A stretch of 64,000 nucleotides of DNA from Exobasidium rhododendri (lineage: Eukaryota; Basidiomycota; Exobasidiomycetes; Exobasidiales; Exobasidiaceae), in contig CP110632.1 in NCBI GenBank assembly GCA_026210745.1, forward strand, positions 2,913,001 to 2,977,000, read 5' to 3'. The translations under genes were made by a program, and so were the position numbers. How positions within the stretch are numbered: the first letter of the stretch is position 1; every line of letters starts with the position of its first letter. The notes beneath the pieces were generated by a model. The model was not told where the DNA came from, did no database searches, and saw nothing but the letters and a program-made list of their open reading frames with translations. Positions 23,801 through 34,765 of this stretch are shown in pieces.

Positions 23801-24486
23801 GGTCAGCTTGGCCGACTTCCTTCAGCGTTACCTAACAGTCGAAGTGCCCGAAAAGGAGGGATGAGGAAAGGCGCGATGAGCGTGTGATGATACTGTGTGC
23901 GCAACCGTCCATCTCTCTCTCTGGGCTCACCTCGAATCTTCGTCGATTGGCGCTGCTATCACCGGCGCGATTCGGTAAGTCGACGAGGATCGTGTGTTGC
24001 TGGAAACCAAACTTCACGGGGGTGAACACATTCTTTCTTCCGTCGTAGGCACAGGCATCCAAGTGCTTGCGGGTGATCTCCGCTTCTCCTCTCGTCGTAG
24101 CTTGAGATAGAGCGTTCTCAAAGAGCAATTGCTGGAGGAGAGGCGGCAGTCCTTTGTCTCCTGGTCGACGCGGCACCGGACGGCTGCAAATGGGTCGTGT
24201 GGAAACGTCGTCAATGGGAGGTGAGATATGGTACGAGGGGCCACTCTTTCTCGCTCTTTACACTAGTTAGAAAACTCGGCTTTACTCACAAGTTTCCAGA
24301 TCCGTCATCTTCGACTGCATCAATGACAACATCGTAGTGATAGCGAATAGCTAGATGCTTCTGACTGTACTGGGTCACCAAGAATGAATTTGCATATACA
24401 GTCGTCTTTCGACCAATCGTGCCACCGTTATCAGGTCGAGCAGTAGTATCGGTCAGCTTCAGACCTTGTAAGGTCATTGCCGACAT
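20873..24486 (-). CDS. AGO1: Argonaute, likely slicer-competent
   Basis: Eight exons (24486-24290, 24183-23931, 23831-22365, 22252-22183, 22096-21768, 21689-21356, 21171-21007, 20901-20873) keep phase and give about 947 residues, the normal length for an Argonaute that uses small RNAs to silence targets. The N domain, linker, PAZ (residues about 310-430), MID and PIWI follow in order. In PIWI, the splice ATG T|TC restores FIGADVTHPS with the first catalytic Asp. QEAIL carries the candidate glutamate finger, FRDGVSEG the second Asp, and TARPAHYQVV the His. So all four slicer positions are present. An RGG-rich insert (residues about 276-307) precedes PAZ. The last exon codes only FGRTLWYM, matching the aromatic Argonaute C-terminus. 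The intron at 21769-21689 has alternative splice choices; intron 21172-21355 is half GGA repeat. No Dicer or RdRP is in the window. Confidence 0.95.
21262..21349. repeat. (CTC/GAG)n array, about 29 units, in an AGO1 intron
   Basis: An uninterrupted run of about 88 nt of CTC/TCC triplets on the plus strand occupies about half of the 184-nt intron. On the AGO1 transcript it reads GGA repeats beginning four bases after the GTGAG donor. If the intron were retained, the frame would read about 30 arginines followed by a stop. Confidence 0.95.
23361..23456 (-). repeat. Coding RGG/GGY repeat within AGO1
   Basis: This segment codes for about 32 residues made almost only of Gly, Arg and Tyr (GGRGGRGGRGG, then GGYGGGYGGG). 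It falls between the linker and the PAZ domain. The DNA is a degenerate tandem repeat of CCGCCTCCATAG-type units. Confidence 0.85.
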
Positions 24487-25871
24487 GGCGGCTGCGAGTG
24501 AGTCGGTCGTGATTTTGAAAGGTTTTAGAATGAGGTGATGGGAGTGGAGAGATGTGAAAGATGGTGTGAAGTGATGATGTGGTCAAGAAGCAAAGGACGA
24601 ATAATGCCGGCCAACGGAATTAAAAAGGAGGAGAAGGTAAATTGGGCGTAGGGGGGGGGGGGTTAGGGGAGAGAGCTGAAGGGAGGAACAAGCATAAAAC
24701 GAAACAAAGGGGATTAGAAGGGACTGGCGGTGCTCACTAGGTCCGGTCAGTGCTGTGTGCGAGTGAGTAAGTAGAGTACACCGGTGAGCCTGCCAAGAGT
24801 GACGTTCTTCTTGGAGGAATCAAGACGGCAGAAAGGCCATCGATCAGGTTCAGCTTTGCATTGGCTTCGCTGGGAGAGTAGTCAAAGACATAAAAAAAGG
24901 TGAGTATGGCGCTGATGCATGGGCAGACAACACTGCTGCAGTACCTGTCGGTCAAAATAAAAGCACAGATACCTGCGAGTGAAATCAAGGACTAGTAGTA
25001 GTACAGAAAGGCAGCGCGCACGGGCCGGGGCGACGTCGGTCGAGCAAAAAGGAAGGGCGGACGGAAGAGACTCACCAAAGTATACATATATGAAGGGGGT
25101 AGTAGCACAGTGATTGATCTTGGTGAAAGGCAGAAAAGCAGAAGGATCACCTACTCGATGGTGCCGAGTTGCGGCCTCTTTGTACTGTGCAGCATAGCAA
25201 GTTGTAGCAGTGATGTGTCAGTAAGTCTGAGAGCGTAAAGTGGTGGGCGTCGCGCGAAAGAGAGGGGCCGCTGGTGAATGCGGGCGGAGTTGACCAATTT
25301 TGGTGTCAGCTTGGTCCTCGTGAGGACATCCAACACCTGCTCTCTCCTCGAAACCAAAAGACAGGAATGATGTCGAACTCGGGCCGAACGCGTAGCTTAC
25401 CACGGCCAAGGATCTCTCATTTAGCTCACAATGATTACGTTGTTGATGATTACAGGAAGGGGGGAAAATGTCGGAGAAGGCGAAGTGATTGAGCTCGAAC
25501 AGTAGAGAGGGGAGGAGAGGACGGGGGAAAGGAGTAGGCATAAGAGGACGGAGGGCGAGTAGTCGATTTCGGAATTGACTTTGAGACGATGAGTATGGCG
25601 TCCATTTTTAGTGGAAGGAGCAGAGACATGTTGTAGTGTCATGTATGAAATGCACGACAACATGCCAAGTTGCTCGCGTACGGAATGGTTGTATGCTGCA
25701 CAATGAGAGGTGGGATGAGACAGGAGTGAGAGCAAGAGTTGTAATTGAGAGGGTCGGATGAAGGACAAGGCGACTGGTTGCAGTTGTTCGGACAAAAGAA
25801 AAGGTATGGGAGAATGTGGTAGCTTCCTTTCGTCGTTGCCTTCCCATCCTATACTTGAGTATCTAAAGACA
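24487..25871. other. AGO1 upstream region, no gene seen
   Basis: About 1.4 kb lie between the AGO1 start and the 3' end of the next minus-strand gene. A run of 12 G residues sits at 24651-24662, followed by TTAGGGG. Open frames here start at TTG or run on from the 3' UTR of the neighbour. No domain was recognised. Confidence 0.5.
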
Positions 25872-27433
25872 TTAAGCAGCTGTGCGAGCACCACCTCGAC
25901 CGGCTGGACCGCCTCGGCTGCCACCTCGACTACCTCCCCGAGCAAAAGGCGTACCACCACCACGTGCTGATCCTCCTCTGGGAGTGTTTGCTCCACCGTT
26001 GGCCTGAGGTCGATCGCTTTGCTTGCGCTTCTCCTCCACAATGACGAACCAACCTTTGGTGCCTACCTTGACACCACCTTCGCCTCCTTGAGCAACGGGT
26101 AAGCTCATTTGAATAGCTTTCTTAGCGCTTTCCACAGATGCAAACTCAGCAAAGGCACAGGCCTTGGACGGAATTACTTGACATTCCTTCAAAGGTCCGA
26201 ATTGAGCTTCCAAGGCAGCTTGAAGTCCCTTTTCTGGCATCTGTTCAACAACGACATTCTTGATAAAGACAGACCCTGGTCCACCGTGATTCTTGGAAGC
26301 TGCAGCTGAAGCTGAAGAAGTAGCAGCAGTGGTGGATCCAGCAGGCGTACCACTTGACTTGGAGGGAGCTGGCACATTGTCTTTCGCCGAAGAGACACCT
26401 CTGGTCTCTGAGTTGACAGTTGTACCCCATTTTGTGGCATTGGAAGCAGCCAAATTAGCCCACGTCTTTGGTGCAGATGGCGCAGAGACCTTGGGAGCAT
26501 CAACGGTAGTGCTAGTCCCGTTGAGAGAGGGTGTTGGAGCATCATTGTTTGCGGGAGTCGAAGTCGCCTGAGCTGCTTCAGTAGCTCCGCGAGTAGCAGG
26601 CACATCCTCAGCAGCCGAAGAAGTCACCTTTTTGCTAAGTCCAATTTCAGAAGGTTCAGCAGGAGTGGGCAGTTGCGGCTTGATGATCCCGTTTGCGTGA
26701 GCATCTTCTACTGGGGTCGCAGCCACTGATTGACTACTTGCATTTTCTTCAATGCTCAAATGTTCCAATGCATCTGCTGGTGCAGTGACGCCTGGTTGAA
26801 TTTCCACATCTTCGACCTTCTCACTTCCCTTGATCTCTTCTTGATTAGATGCCTCAACGTCGACGGTATCCTCCTCTGCCACACCATCTTCCTTGAGGTA
26901 ACGGAAGATATCATTCAAGACAAAGTATCCGTTTGTTTGCTCAGCCAAAAAGAATGTTTGAACGAACTTACGCCACGGTCCTGCATCATTCGACATTTCA
27001 CCCAGAACTTGTATTATAATTCCACCTGCAGCGGAAGCTTGACTGTCGACGTTGCTAACGAACACCTTTGCATCAGAGAATCCTAAAGAAACGATCTTGT
27101 CATGAATTTGCTGAAGAAGTAAGAGATAGATGGAAAGAAAGACGCATGCCTTGATGAGCAACTGGCAACATAGACTCTTTCGACTTTTGCCCATATTCTC
27201 ACCTGTTGGCCGAAGCACAAAGTAGCCTCTTCCAGCTCTGTTCCGTGTACCAGAGTCGACCTTTTTGTGTAGAAGCAGTGAAGTTTGTTTGGATCATTGT
27301 TGAGAAAAGTGTAGTATTGAGGAACAAAGAGCCAGCCTACTTCGGTCGGCTGTACGGCAGGCTTTCCAGACGAAGATGTGCCGCTAGGAGCTGAAGAAGC
27401 ACCATTTTGAGCTGAATTGACGGTCGCAGACAT
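25872..27433 (-). CDS. G3BP-like NTF2/RRM/RGG protein (Bre5/Nxt3 family)
   Basis: Two exons (27433-27203, 27110-25872) over a 92-nt intron in phase 0 give 489 residues. Residues about 27-155 form an NTF2-like domain (EVGWLFVPQYYTFLNNDPNK, then FVQTFFLAEQTNGYFVLNDI). A long acidic, then Ser/Thr/Ala-rich linker follows, with an RRM at about 357-435 (SVFIKNVVVEQMPEKGL; CAFAEFASVESAKKAI). The tail is RGG-rich. This order, NTF2-acidic-RRM-RGG, is that of animal G3BP and its fungal relatives, S. cerevisiae Bre5 and S. pombe Nxt3. These bind the deubiquitinase Ubp3 and take part in stress granules and ribophagy. RNA and Ubp3 binding are inferred. The start is the first ATG, upstream of a Ser/Ala-rich stretch. 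Confidence 0.88.
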
Positions 27434-28083
27434 GGACGATACGATCTAGAGTGATAGCGATTGACATTAGAACACCAACGAAAGTGTAAGCTCGCATCGA
27501 GTGATCGACTCACTACTTTTAACTAAGGCTGAAGAAAGATGAATGCTAAGATGGTGTATCAATCAGACGAAACGAAATTGAGAGACAGGATAGCAGCAGC
27601 GAGTTTTGCTCTTCAAGGGTGGAGAGGACACTGCCAGCTTCAGTAAGCGATCGTATTTCGCTCTCCTCCTCTTCTGTCCTGCTCACCTTTGATCAAGATT
27701 ACTTTTTGAGAAGAAAGACCAGAAATGACCGATCAGCGACGCCCTCGACTTCAATTTCAACTCCTCCAGTCTTCAGCCTGCGAGAAGCTTTGACATACCC
27801 AAAGGGAGCTGCACTCCTTCTTGGGCACGCCTGCCGGAGAAAATCACGTGTTCTGCGCTTAGAGTCTGGAAGGAGAAGGGGGGAGCCTCATCAGAAGGAA
27901 CCCTTTTCGTACCTAAGGCGCCCGTTCAGACTGGGAATATCTTATAGCTGCTTGGCGCACGCACCAAAAGAAAGAAGGGGAAAAAGCTTACGCAGATTCC
28001 TGTGGTCTCTATTTGCGTACTCGTAATTACGACTCTTCCACCGACTCTTTAACATCTGCCTCCCTTTCGTTGGAAATCAAAAG
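27434..28083. promoter_or_regulatory. Divergent promoter region, G3BP-like and PHB2
   Basis: The 650 bp between two divergent ATGs must contain both promoters. A frame at 27619-28026 is open for 135 codons, but it has no domain and lies in the PHB2 leader, so it is not called. No clear element is seen. Confidence 0.4.
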
Positions 28084-29429
28084 ATGGCGTCGGGACAACA
28101 AGCGAGGGCAGCATTCCAGAAAGCTTTCAGTAGGCTAAGCGAACAGGCCCGCCAAAGTGGTGTAGGTGGTGGTGGACCTTCTGGAAGTGGGGGACAAGGT
28201 GGTCCTAATTTGGGCGGAATCCTCGGTGGTGGTGCTGGTATCGCTCTCTTGATCGGTGGAGGATTGGCCATTAATTCGAGTCTTTTCAATGGTGCGTAAA
28301 CGTGAGAAAACGATCCATTGCGCTGTTGTTCGCTTACATTTAGCTTTGCGCACGACTTACAGTTGATGGTGGTCACCGTGCTATCAAGTATTCACGATTC
28401 GGTGGAGTGAAGTCGGAAATCTTCAATGAAGGAACGCACTTCATGGTGAGTTTGTGAAAGTAGAGAGCGTGCTCAGATGTGGAGCGAATTCGTCTGATGA
28501 ATTTGTCCCTCCGTCAGATCCCTTGGGTAGAGACGCCAATAGACTACGATGTCAGGGCTAAGCCAAGAAGCATTGCCAGTCTGACGGGTACTAAAGGTGA
28601 GCATCTTACGCAGCCTAACATTGACGATAGTGTGCTGATCTTTCTCCCAATCATTACGTCGAAGATTTGCAAATGGTCAACATTACATGCAGAGTTCTCT
28701 CTCGACCTCTTGTGGAACAGCTTCCCACCATCTTCCGCGAATTGGGTGCAGATTACGATGAACGGGTCTTACCAAGCATTGTCAATGGTGCGTGGCCGTG
28801 TCATCCAGTGCGATTGCATGTTCTTCTTTACACAGTGCTGACTGTCTCACGTATCTCTTTGACACTCTTCGCTCCTTTCTAGAGGTCCTGAAGTCGGTCG
28901 TAGCGCAATTCAATGCCTCCCAGTTGATCACTCAGCGTGAGATGGTGTCGAGGTTGGTACGAGACAACCTAACGATTCGAGCAAAGAGATTCAATTTGGT
29001 CTTGGACGACGTCTCACTCACTCATGTGGCCTTCTCACCTGAGTTTACACAAGCCGTCGAGGCAAAACAAATTGCTCAACAGACCGCCCTTCGAGCAGCG
29101 TTCACCGTCGACAAGGCACTGCAAGAAAAGCAAGAGACGATTGTTCGAGCACAGGGAGAAGCAAGAAGTGCAGAACTGATCGGTGAAGCAGTGAAGAAGA
29201 ACAGAGGGTTCTTGAAGTTGAGAAAATTGGAAGCCGCAAGAGATATTGCTACCATCTTGAGCAACAGTAATAATCGAATTATGCTCGATGCTCAGAGTCT
29301 TCTTCTCAATGTGTGAGTAATAGAGATGGGGGGACGGATCATCATTCCTTCTGGTGTACTAATACAGACACACTCTCCTCTCTTCCTACTCGCAGTGCTG
29401 AAGACGAGCCCGATGCTAGCCGCAAGTAG
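28084..29429 (+). CDS. PHB2: Prohibitin 2
   Basis: Six exons (28084-28291, 28363-28445, 28518-28596, 28665-28787, 28883-29312, 29396-29429) with introns of 68-95 nt give 318 residues. Prohibitins form a large ring of Phb1 and Phb2 in the mitochondrial inner membrane that supports protease regulation, cristae and cardiolipin. Seen here are an N-terminal glycine-rich stretch and membrane anchor ([20 protein letters not shown]), then the SPFH domain: [57 protein letters not shown], and the coiled coil [20 protein letters not shown]. The [10 protein letters not shown] and [11 protein letters not shown] forms point to Phb2 rather than Phb1. The last exon codes only the tail [13 protein letters not shown]1 is not in the window. 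Confidence 0.95.
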
Positions 29430-29609
29430 TGAATAGTATTTGTAAGAAAAGTCGAGTGCAAGGCCTCACCTCTCATGTCAAATGATGAAAGTACTATAAG
29501 ATGGGGATGTGAATGAAAGCAAAAGGGATGGTTGTACAGTTGTGCAGTGTGTGTGTAAGACGAGTATGTAAGACGACATGTACGGAGGGGTGGGGGACAT
29601 GCTCTAATG

Positions 29610-31863
29610 TCAAAAGCGACGGCTAGTCTGACTTTGACGCAGCTTTTTCACCGTATCATTCTGGTTCTGGGCTGGACGCTTGTTCGCCAGTGGTGCCGAT
29701 CGATGCTCGTTCGCGGCAATCGTCAACTGCTTGATTCGTTGTGACCAGTGTACGGGCTGTTCTTGTTCTTGCAAGGCAGTAGGAGAGGTAGATGTACCTA
29801 CGATGCTCAATCTGCGACCATGCCACGAAGAAGCGGAAGAGCCTGTCGTGGCAGAATTGCGCATCGAGACCGGACAGGGTATTGGAAGTCCTCGGTCGTT
29901 TTGCATTGGATGTGTTGTTGATGAGCTAGGAGGTACACTTCGTCTGCCAGATTTCGTCAAAGCATTTACGGGATGATGACTATACCGAGTCTTCTTTGTA
30001 TCCTCGACGATGAAAATGCCGCTGTCATCTGTCATATAATTGTTGAGATTTACGCTCTTCGATGCTTGCAGCACCGGCCTCGAAACGCCCTCCTGTTCCA
30101 TTGAGACATCGTCTTCCTCGTCATCATTACCAGCTTCGGCCAGAGCAAGATCGTACTCATCCAGCCCACTCGTATGTGATTCATCGTGCATAATTGATTC
30201 GTCACGGAAAGCCTTCTCTTGTTGCGGTGAAAGACCTCCCTTAAGAACACGATCTTGCTCGAAGGTCGTCTTTGCCAGAGATGAAGCTACTGTGCGATTG
30301 CCAGCTTCTTTGCGTGCTCTCGCTTCCTCTTCTTTACGCTGTCGAAGTGCAGCTTGCTTTGCCGCCGCCATGGCCTTTCGCTCTTCTCTAAGCCGACTTT
30401 CTTCGCTCATCTGGACATCACTGGGCGGCGTAAGTTCACCTCCGGGTGCAGAAACTTCTGACTTCAGCTGGACGTCGATGATAGATTGAATTGGAGTGCT
30501 GCGAGCTCTGCCATGACCACGAGGTTCGTCTTGCCTTGCTGCACGAAACGACTGAGGAGATTGCTGAGGCTGTGCCGCCTGTGGATCTTCTGGCGCTGCT
30601 GGCTCAGCCGCTGACGGAATAACTCGCAAAGGAGGGGATTCCTTTGGTAGACTGTCGTGTCTCTTCAGCTGACTGACATCGTACTTTGGCTGAAGTGAAA
30701 GCCGTGAGGAAGAGTATCAGCTCGGCTACATAAGGAGGAAAACCCCACGACAACAGGCTGACGTACAGGTGCTGCCTTCATCTTGGATGCTGTCTCTACA
30801 AACTTCTTATCGTAGAGACAATTCCTGCAAGGATGGAAAATGTCATCAGCTGCCCTCCCTACTGACGTTATAGTCAGGCTCTACTCACCCCAACAACCTG
30901 CCAAATGTTCTCAAAGCTCGCTTCAGTGCATCCGTGGTCGCTTCTTTGCGTGCCTGTGGGTGTGAGGGAGCGATGTCTTGTAAGACAAAGTTCTATTGCC
31001 GGCAGCAAGAATTCTCACCTTTTCCAATGCCATATGTTTCATCTTGACGTTCTCGCAGTGTCCGAACCCAAGATCCTGCGACATGAAGAGCAGGCGCTTT
31101 GGGTGAGTGGTCAAAAAAGCATGTGCGTTCTTTGCTTTTTCTCACCTCATGATATGTGCCGTCTCTCAATGTGATGCGCACTATAGCACTGACCCCGACG
31201 TTGTATCTCTTCCCTTCCACCTCGTCCAACTGAAGAGGTGCAATTAGAGAAGAAAGTGACGCGAATTCGATCACAATCAAACTTACAAAGTCGACATCCA
31301 TGCGTACGACGGCAGAAGACCAGCCATTGAATCCAAACACTTCGTTGGCCAGGTCGATAGCTTTCCATCCCTCAAGATATGAGAGCTTTCCACCTGAAGG
31401 GAGATCAGGACTTTAGTACTACTGTTCTAAGCATACAGGGCAATGACATCAGCTCACCTCCTCCCGGACCCTGTCGAGAAGAGATGTATTCTGGTCCCAA
31501 ACGTTGTGCTAGCCTAGCTTGCAAGGTCGCAATCTGCCTTGCGCCGTCTTCTCCTGGTCCTGTAGCTGATGAAGCGGGATACAGCGCTGGAGACTGATGT
31601 GCAGGCTGCTTCTGCGCGCTCCTCTCGCCCGAGTAGTCATTTGCCATCCTTACATCATTCTGCAGCTCTATTAGAGCATCACTGGTACCCATACTCTCCA
31701 TCTCCTTCTTCTTCTCTCTTACGAGCCCGTATGGTTGACTTGAGACAAATTGCCCCGATCGTAGACTATACTTTGCCGCCGCTTCCTGTTCTTGCGCTTT
31801 CAATTCTGCTGCTTTGTCGTAGGTATCCAACAAACGTTTTGAGTATACCGCAGCTCCGTCCAT
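29610..31863 (-). CDS. RAD52: DNA repair and recombination protein Rad52
   Basis: Seven exons (31863-31458, 31393-31287, 31229-31146, 31075-31019, 30953-30889, 30824-30767, 30689-29610) with introns of about 57-77 nt stay in phase and give about 618 residues. Rad52 loads Rad51 and anneals single strands in homologous recombination. The N-terminal ring domain is complete: RLGPEYISSRQGPGGGKLSY, YLEGWKAIDLANEVFGFNGW, GVSAIVRITLRDGTYHE, DLGFGHCENVK, ALKRALRTFGRLLGNCLYDK. The usual FGN is FGR here. The C-terminal half is disordered and rich in charged residues, as in other fungi, with PKYDVSQLKRHD at the junction. The start could instead be Met at about residue 54; the chosen one adds an amphipathic stretch (YSKRLLDTYDKAAELKAQEQ). 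Confidence 0.93.
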
Positions 31864-32280
31864 CAGCTTTTGCGCAATAGAGAGGTGAAATCGGCTCCAG
31901 CAACGGAACAAATCTAGAATCGGAAGCAACTCAGCATAGTAGAAGGCGGTCGTGATGGTATTCGGTGAAGTCAAATCTCAGGCACACTTCGCAGGCTGAC
32001 CGTGTTAATTAGGAAAATCCAACTTCGCGCCCCGACGTGTATGCCCTCGTGCCAAGAGGCAGAGTGGTCTTGACTTTCTCCGTCTCTTGGATCTCAAGTG
32101 ACTTGAACGGAGCAAGAAAGGGTGTATCCGATTACAGCACTGGCCCGTTCTTGGCGGTACGAGCCTTCACTATATGCAGCCGAAGGTGACCTGACTGAAT
32201 TAGGTCTATATAGCAGGGTGAGTCACAGCGAAGACTTTAGCCTGCGATTACCATCACTTCTTCGTGTGTTCGTGCTCACG
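31864..32280. promoter_or_regulatory. Divergent promoter region, RAD52 and lactonase-like gene
   Basis: The 417 bp between divergent starts should hold both promoters. A TATATA hexamer at 32207-32212 lies 69 bp before the lactonase-like ATG, a reasonable TATA position for that gene. No other element is recognised. Confidence 0.4.
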
Positions 32281-33474
32281 ATGCTCCCTCCCCTCGCCTC
32301 GTTGCCTTTGCTTCTTCTACTTTTCACAGTTGTGAGCATGGTAGAAGGGAAGTCGATGTCTACCCAATCACACTCGATCGGCTATCCCATCTATGCAACA
32401 ACATCAAAGGAACAAGTGGCATCGCTTCTCTTCACGCCGCCTGACAAGCTGGAATTGTTGAGTGAGCCTACTTCTGGAACAGGAGCCAGCTGGATAACCT
32501 TTGACAAAAAGAAAGGGTATGCATATGTTCTTGGAGAAGGAGCAAATGTATATGAATTGGGCGGTGGAGGAAAGACTGTGCGAATTAGTCAAGTTGAGAC
32601 CAGCACCAGAGGAATAGAGCCAGTAGCTAGCAGTATCGTACACGGATGTCTCTTCGTCGCCAATTATGGCTCCGGTTCAGCCAGCATCCTAGAGATCTCT
32701 CCCAAGGACCATCTGCTCTCTTCTCCACCTGCACAAGTCATTCAGTATACACGAAAGGGAGTAGGACCCGTCATTGAAAGACAAGGTCAATCTTATGCTC
32801 ATGACGTGTCTGTCAGTCCAGACGAAGGTTGGGTCTACATCTGTGATCTTGGTAGCGACGAAATTCACCACATTCGAGTGAACAAAAAGCAGTGTTCTAA
32901 GTCTACGGCGGAAAAAGAGAGCACACCAGTTGCGTTGGGGAGCGGACCTAGGCATTTGAGCTTCTACAAGGATCACTCTACTGGTCAACAATTTGCTTAC
33001 CTGGCAAGCGAGCTGGCGACTACGTTGACTGCATTTGCTCATGATCCTCAGACGGGAAAGCTCCATCAGATCGGCAGTCCTCTCCTTACGGTGCCGAAAG
33101 GTATGCCTCTTGGTGGAAGTCTGACTGTTGGACCTCAACGGACTACTGCTGAGGTTGCCGTCAGTCCTGACGGTGACTATGTTTATGTGAGCAACCGAGG
33201 CGATGAAAAAGAGGATCATATCACCATCTTTGCAAGACGCTCCGATGGATCTATCGACTACAAAGAATGGGTTCTCAGTGGCGGTCTCATGCCAAGACAC
33301 TTCTCCATGTCAGTGGATGGAAAGTACCTCGCTGTGGCCCATCAAAACTCCAGCAATGTGGTCATTCTCAAGAGAGACGTAGCAAGCGGCTCACTGAGCA
33401 AGACCGGTGCTGTCTTCTCTGATCTGGACGGGACCGCCTTTGCTGGTTTCTACCCTCCCCAGCCATATGTGTAA
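32281..33474 (+). CDS. Secreted lactonase-type seven-bladed beta-propeller
   Basis: One exon of 397 residues. The N-terminus MLPPLASLPLLLLLFTVVSM is a signal peptide, so the enzyme is probably secreted. The rest matches the lactonase/6-phosphogluconolactonase-like propeller family (PF10282), which also includes the fungal carboxy-cis,cis-muconate cyclase. Repeats of the form HGCLFVANYGSGSASILEI, SYAHDVSVSPDEGWVYICDL, RHLSFYKDHSTGQQFAYLAS, EVAVSPDGDYVYVSNRGDE and RHFSMSVDGKYLAVAHQNSS mark successive blades. The substrate cannot be told from sequence; a secreted form argues against the pentose phosphate pathway. The start was moved inside a longer open frame to the ATG that begins the signal peptide. 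No intron. Confidence 0.8.
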   Translation: MLPPLASLPLLLLLFTVVSMVEGKSMSTQSHSIGYPIYATTSKEQVASLLFTPPDKLELLSEPTSGTGASWITFDKKKGYAYVLGEGANVYELGGGGKTVRISQVETSTRGIEPVASSIVHGCLFVANYGSGSASILEISPKDHLLSSPPAQVIQYTRKGVGPVIERQGQSYAHDVSVSPDEGWVYICDLGSDEIHHIRVNKKQCSKSTAEKESTPVALGSGPRHLSFYKDHSTGQQFAYLASELATTLTAFAHDPQTGKLHQIGSPLLTVPKGMPLGGSLTVGPQRTTAEVAVSPDGDYVYVSNRGDEKEDHITIFARRSDGSIDYKEWVLSGGLMPRHFSMSVDGKYLAVAHQNSSNVVILKRDVASGSLSKTGAVFSDLDGTAFAGFYPPQPYV

Positions 33475-33694
33475 TCCTACTACCATGCCAACATCATTTA
33501 CAATACTAGATTGTTGCGTAGGCCCCTTCATTCCTACTACAGTACTTTAGTGGTATCTGGACAGTGTCTTATGTGGTGCCGCTCCACACTCCAGTTCACA
33601 AAAGAAGTCTAAATTGATTCTTTCCCCGCCTGACCTTCCTCCTCAATACTTTTTCTCCTGCCACCAAAACCCACTTGATCATTAAGAGCCCTCC

Positions 33695-34621
33695 ATGTCT
33701 CCTCCTCTAGCGGGACTTCGAACCGGTTCTTCAAAGCCTGCCACACCTGTAGATCGACTTCAAGGAATGTTCAATGCTCTCGTACTTGTCACTATCCTAT
33801 ACATCTACGGTCTGCCTCACGCACTTTGGGTTCAACTTACGCACCCCAACCCGCTTCACCTTCTCAATCCAGTCCGATGGAGAAACCTGATTATTGAAGC
33901 CGGCCTTCCCAAACTGCTCATTCAAGGTGATGTCGACTCTGGTCACCTGAAGAGATTGGCAATCACAGAGTATGCGAGTGGAAAAGTGTTTGAATTAGGC
34001 GCTGGATCTGGTCTCTCGTTGAAGTACTACGACACTCGAAAAGTCACAGAAGTGATCCTAGTAGAGCCATTCGAAAAATTGCATGCTGAATTGAGAGAGA
34101 ACATTCAAGAGACTGGCACGGAATTTGCAGCAAAGACAAAGATTGTTCCTTATGGGATAGAGAGAAGGGAAAGATTGAAAGACTATGGTGTTCAAGCGGG
34201 CACTTTTGACACAGTCGTCCTGGGTGAGTTTTAGACAAGTCTTCCTCTTTTCTCTTTCTTCTTCATCTCTATGTGAACGTCCTGACAGATAGTACTACTG
34301 TGACTTCTTCTCCCAGTCCAAGTGCTCTGCTCGATCCCCGACATCGACATTCATCTCCCTTACCTTCAATCCTTGCTGAAACCGGGAGGTCAACTACTCT
34401 TATTTGAGCATGTGGCTTCCGAAGATCGTCTGACGGAGCTGCTCCAGAACATCTACAATCCCGTCTGGACTAGGCTTTCTATGGGATGCAACGTCAACCG
34501 TCATTCTGGAAACCTTGTCAAGAATCTCGGTGGATGGAAAGAGGTTCAGTTGCGTATTCCAGACGCTCAGCACAACGGGCTCTTCTACCCCAGGGTCATC
34601 GGTCGTTATGTCAAGGCGTGA
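33695..34621 (+). CDS. Membrane-anchored SAM methyltransferase, METTL7-like
   Basis: Two exons (33695-34223, 34317-34621) over a 93-nt intron in phase 1 give 277 residues. A hydrophobic segment at about residues 25-45 (MFNALVLVTILYIYGLPHAL) probably anchors the protein in a membrane. A class I methyltransferase follows: motif I VFELGAGSGLSLKYY, motif II EVILVEPFEKLH, the splice-restored VVLVQVLCSIPDI, and YLQSLLKPGGQLLLFEHV. The C-terminal part (NPVWTRLSMGCNVNR) resembles METTL7/TMT1 proteins of animals, thiol methyltransferases of ER and lipid droplets; the substrate here is unknown. It lies 220 bp downstream of the lactonase-like gene on the same strand and 144 bp from the convergent CAC2. 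Confidence 0.8.
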
Positions 34622-34765
34622 AGCAATTCCTATAGGAGGTTCGGTAGTGGTGCAGAAAGGGGGGATAGCAAAGGTAACAAAAGATTACTCTTCTGTACAG
34701 TAAATCTTTCAACGAGCAAGGAAGGGAAAGATGGGTGACGATATAATGAAAAGAAAGGATTTCGC

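Noticed and set aside
24651-24668. G-run followed by TTAGGGG, telomere-like
   Set aside because: A single unit within an ordinary intergenic region; no array.
27619-28026. 135-codon open frame upstream of PHB2
   Set aside because: No domain, and it lies in the divergent promoter and leader region.
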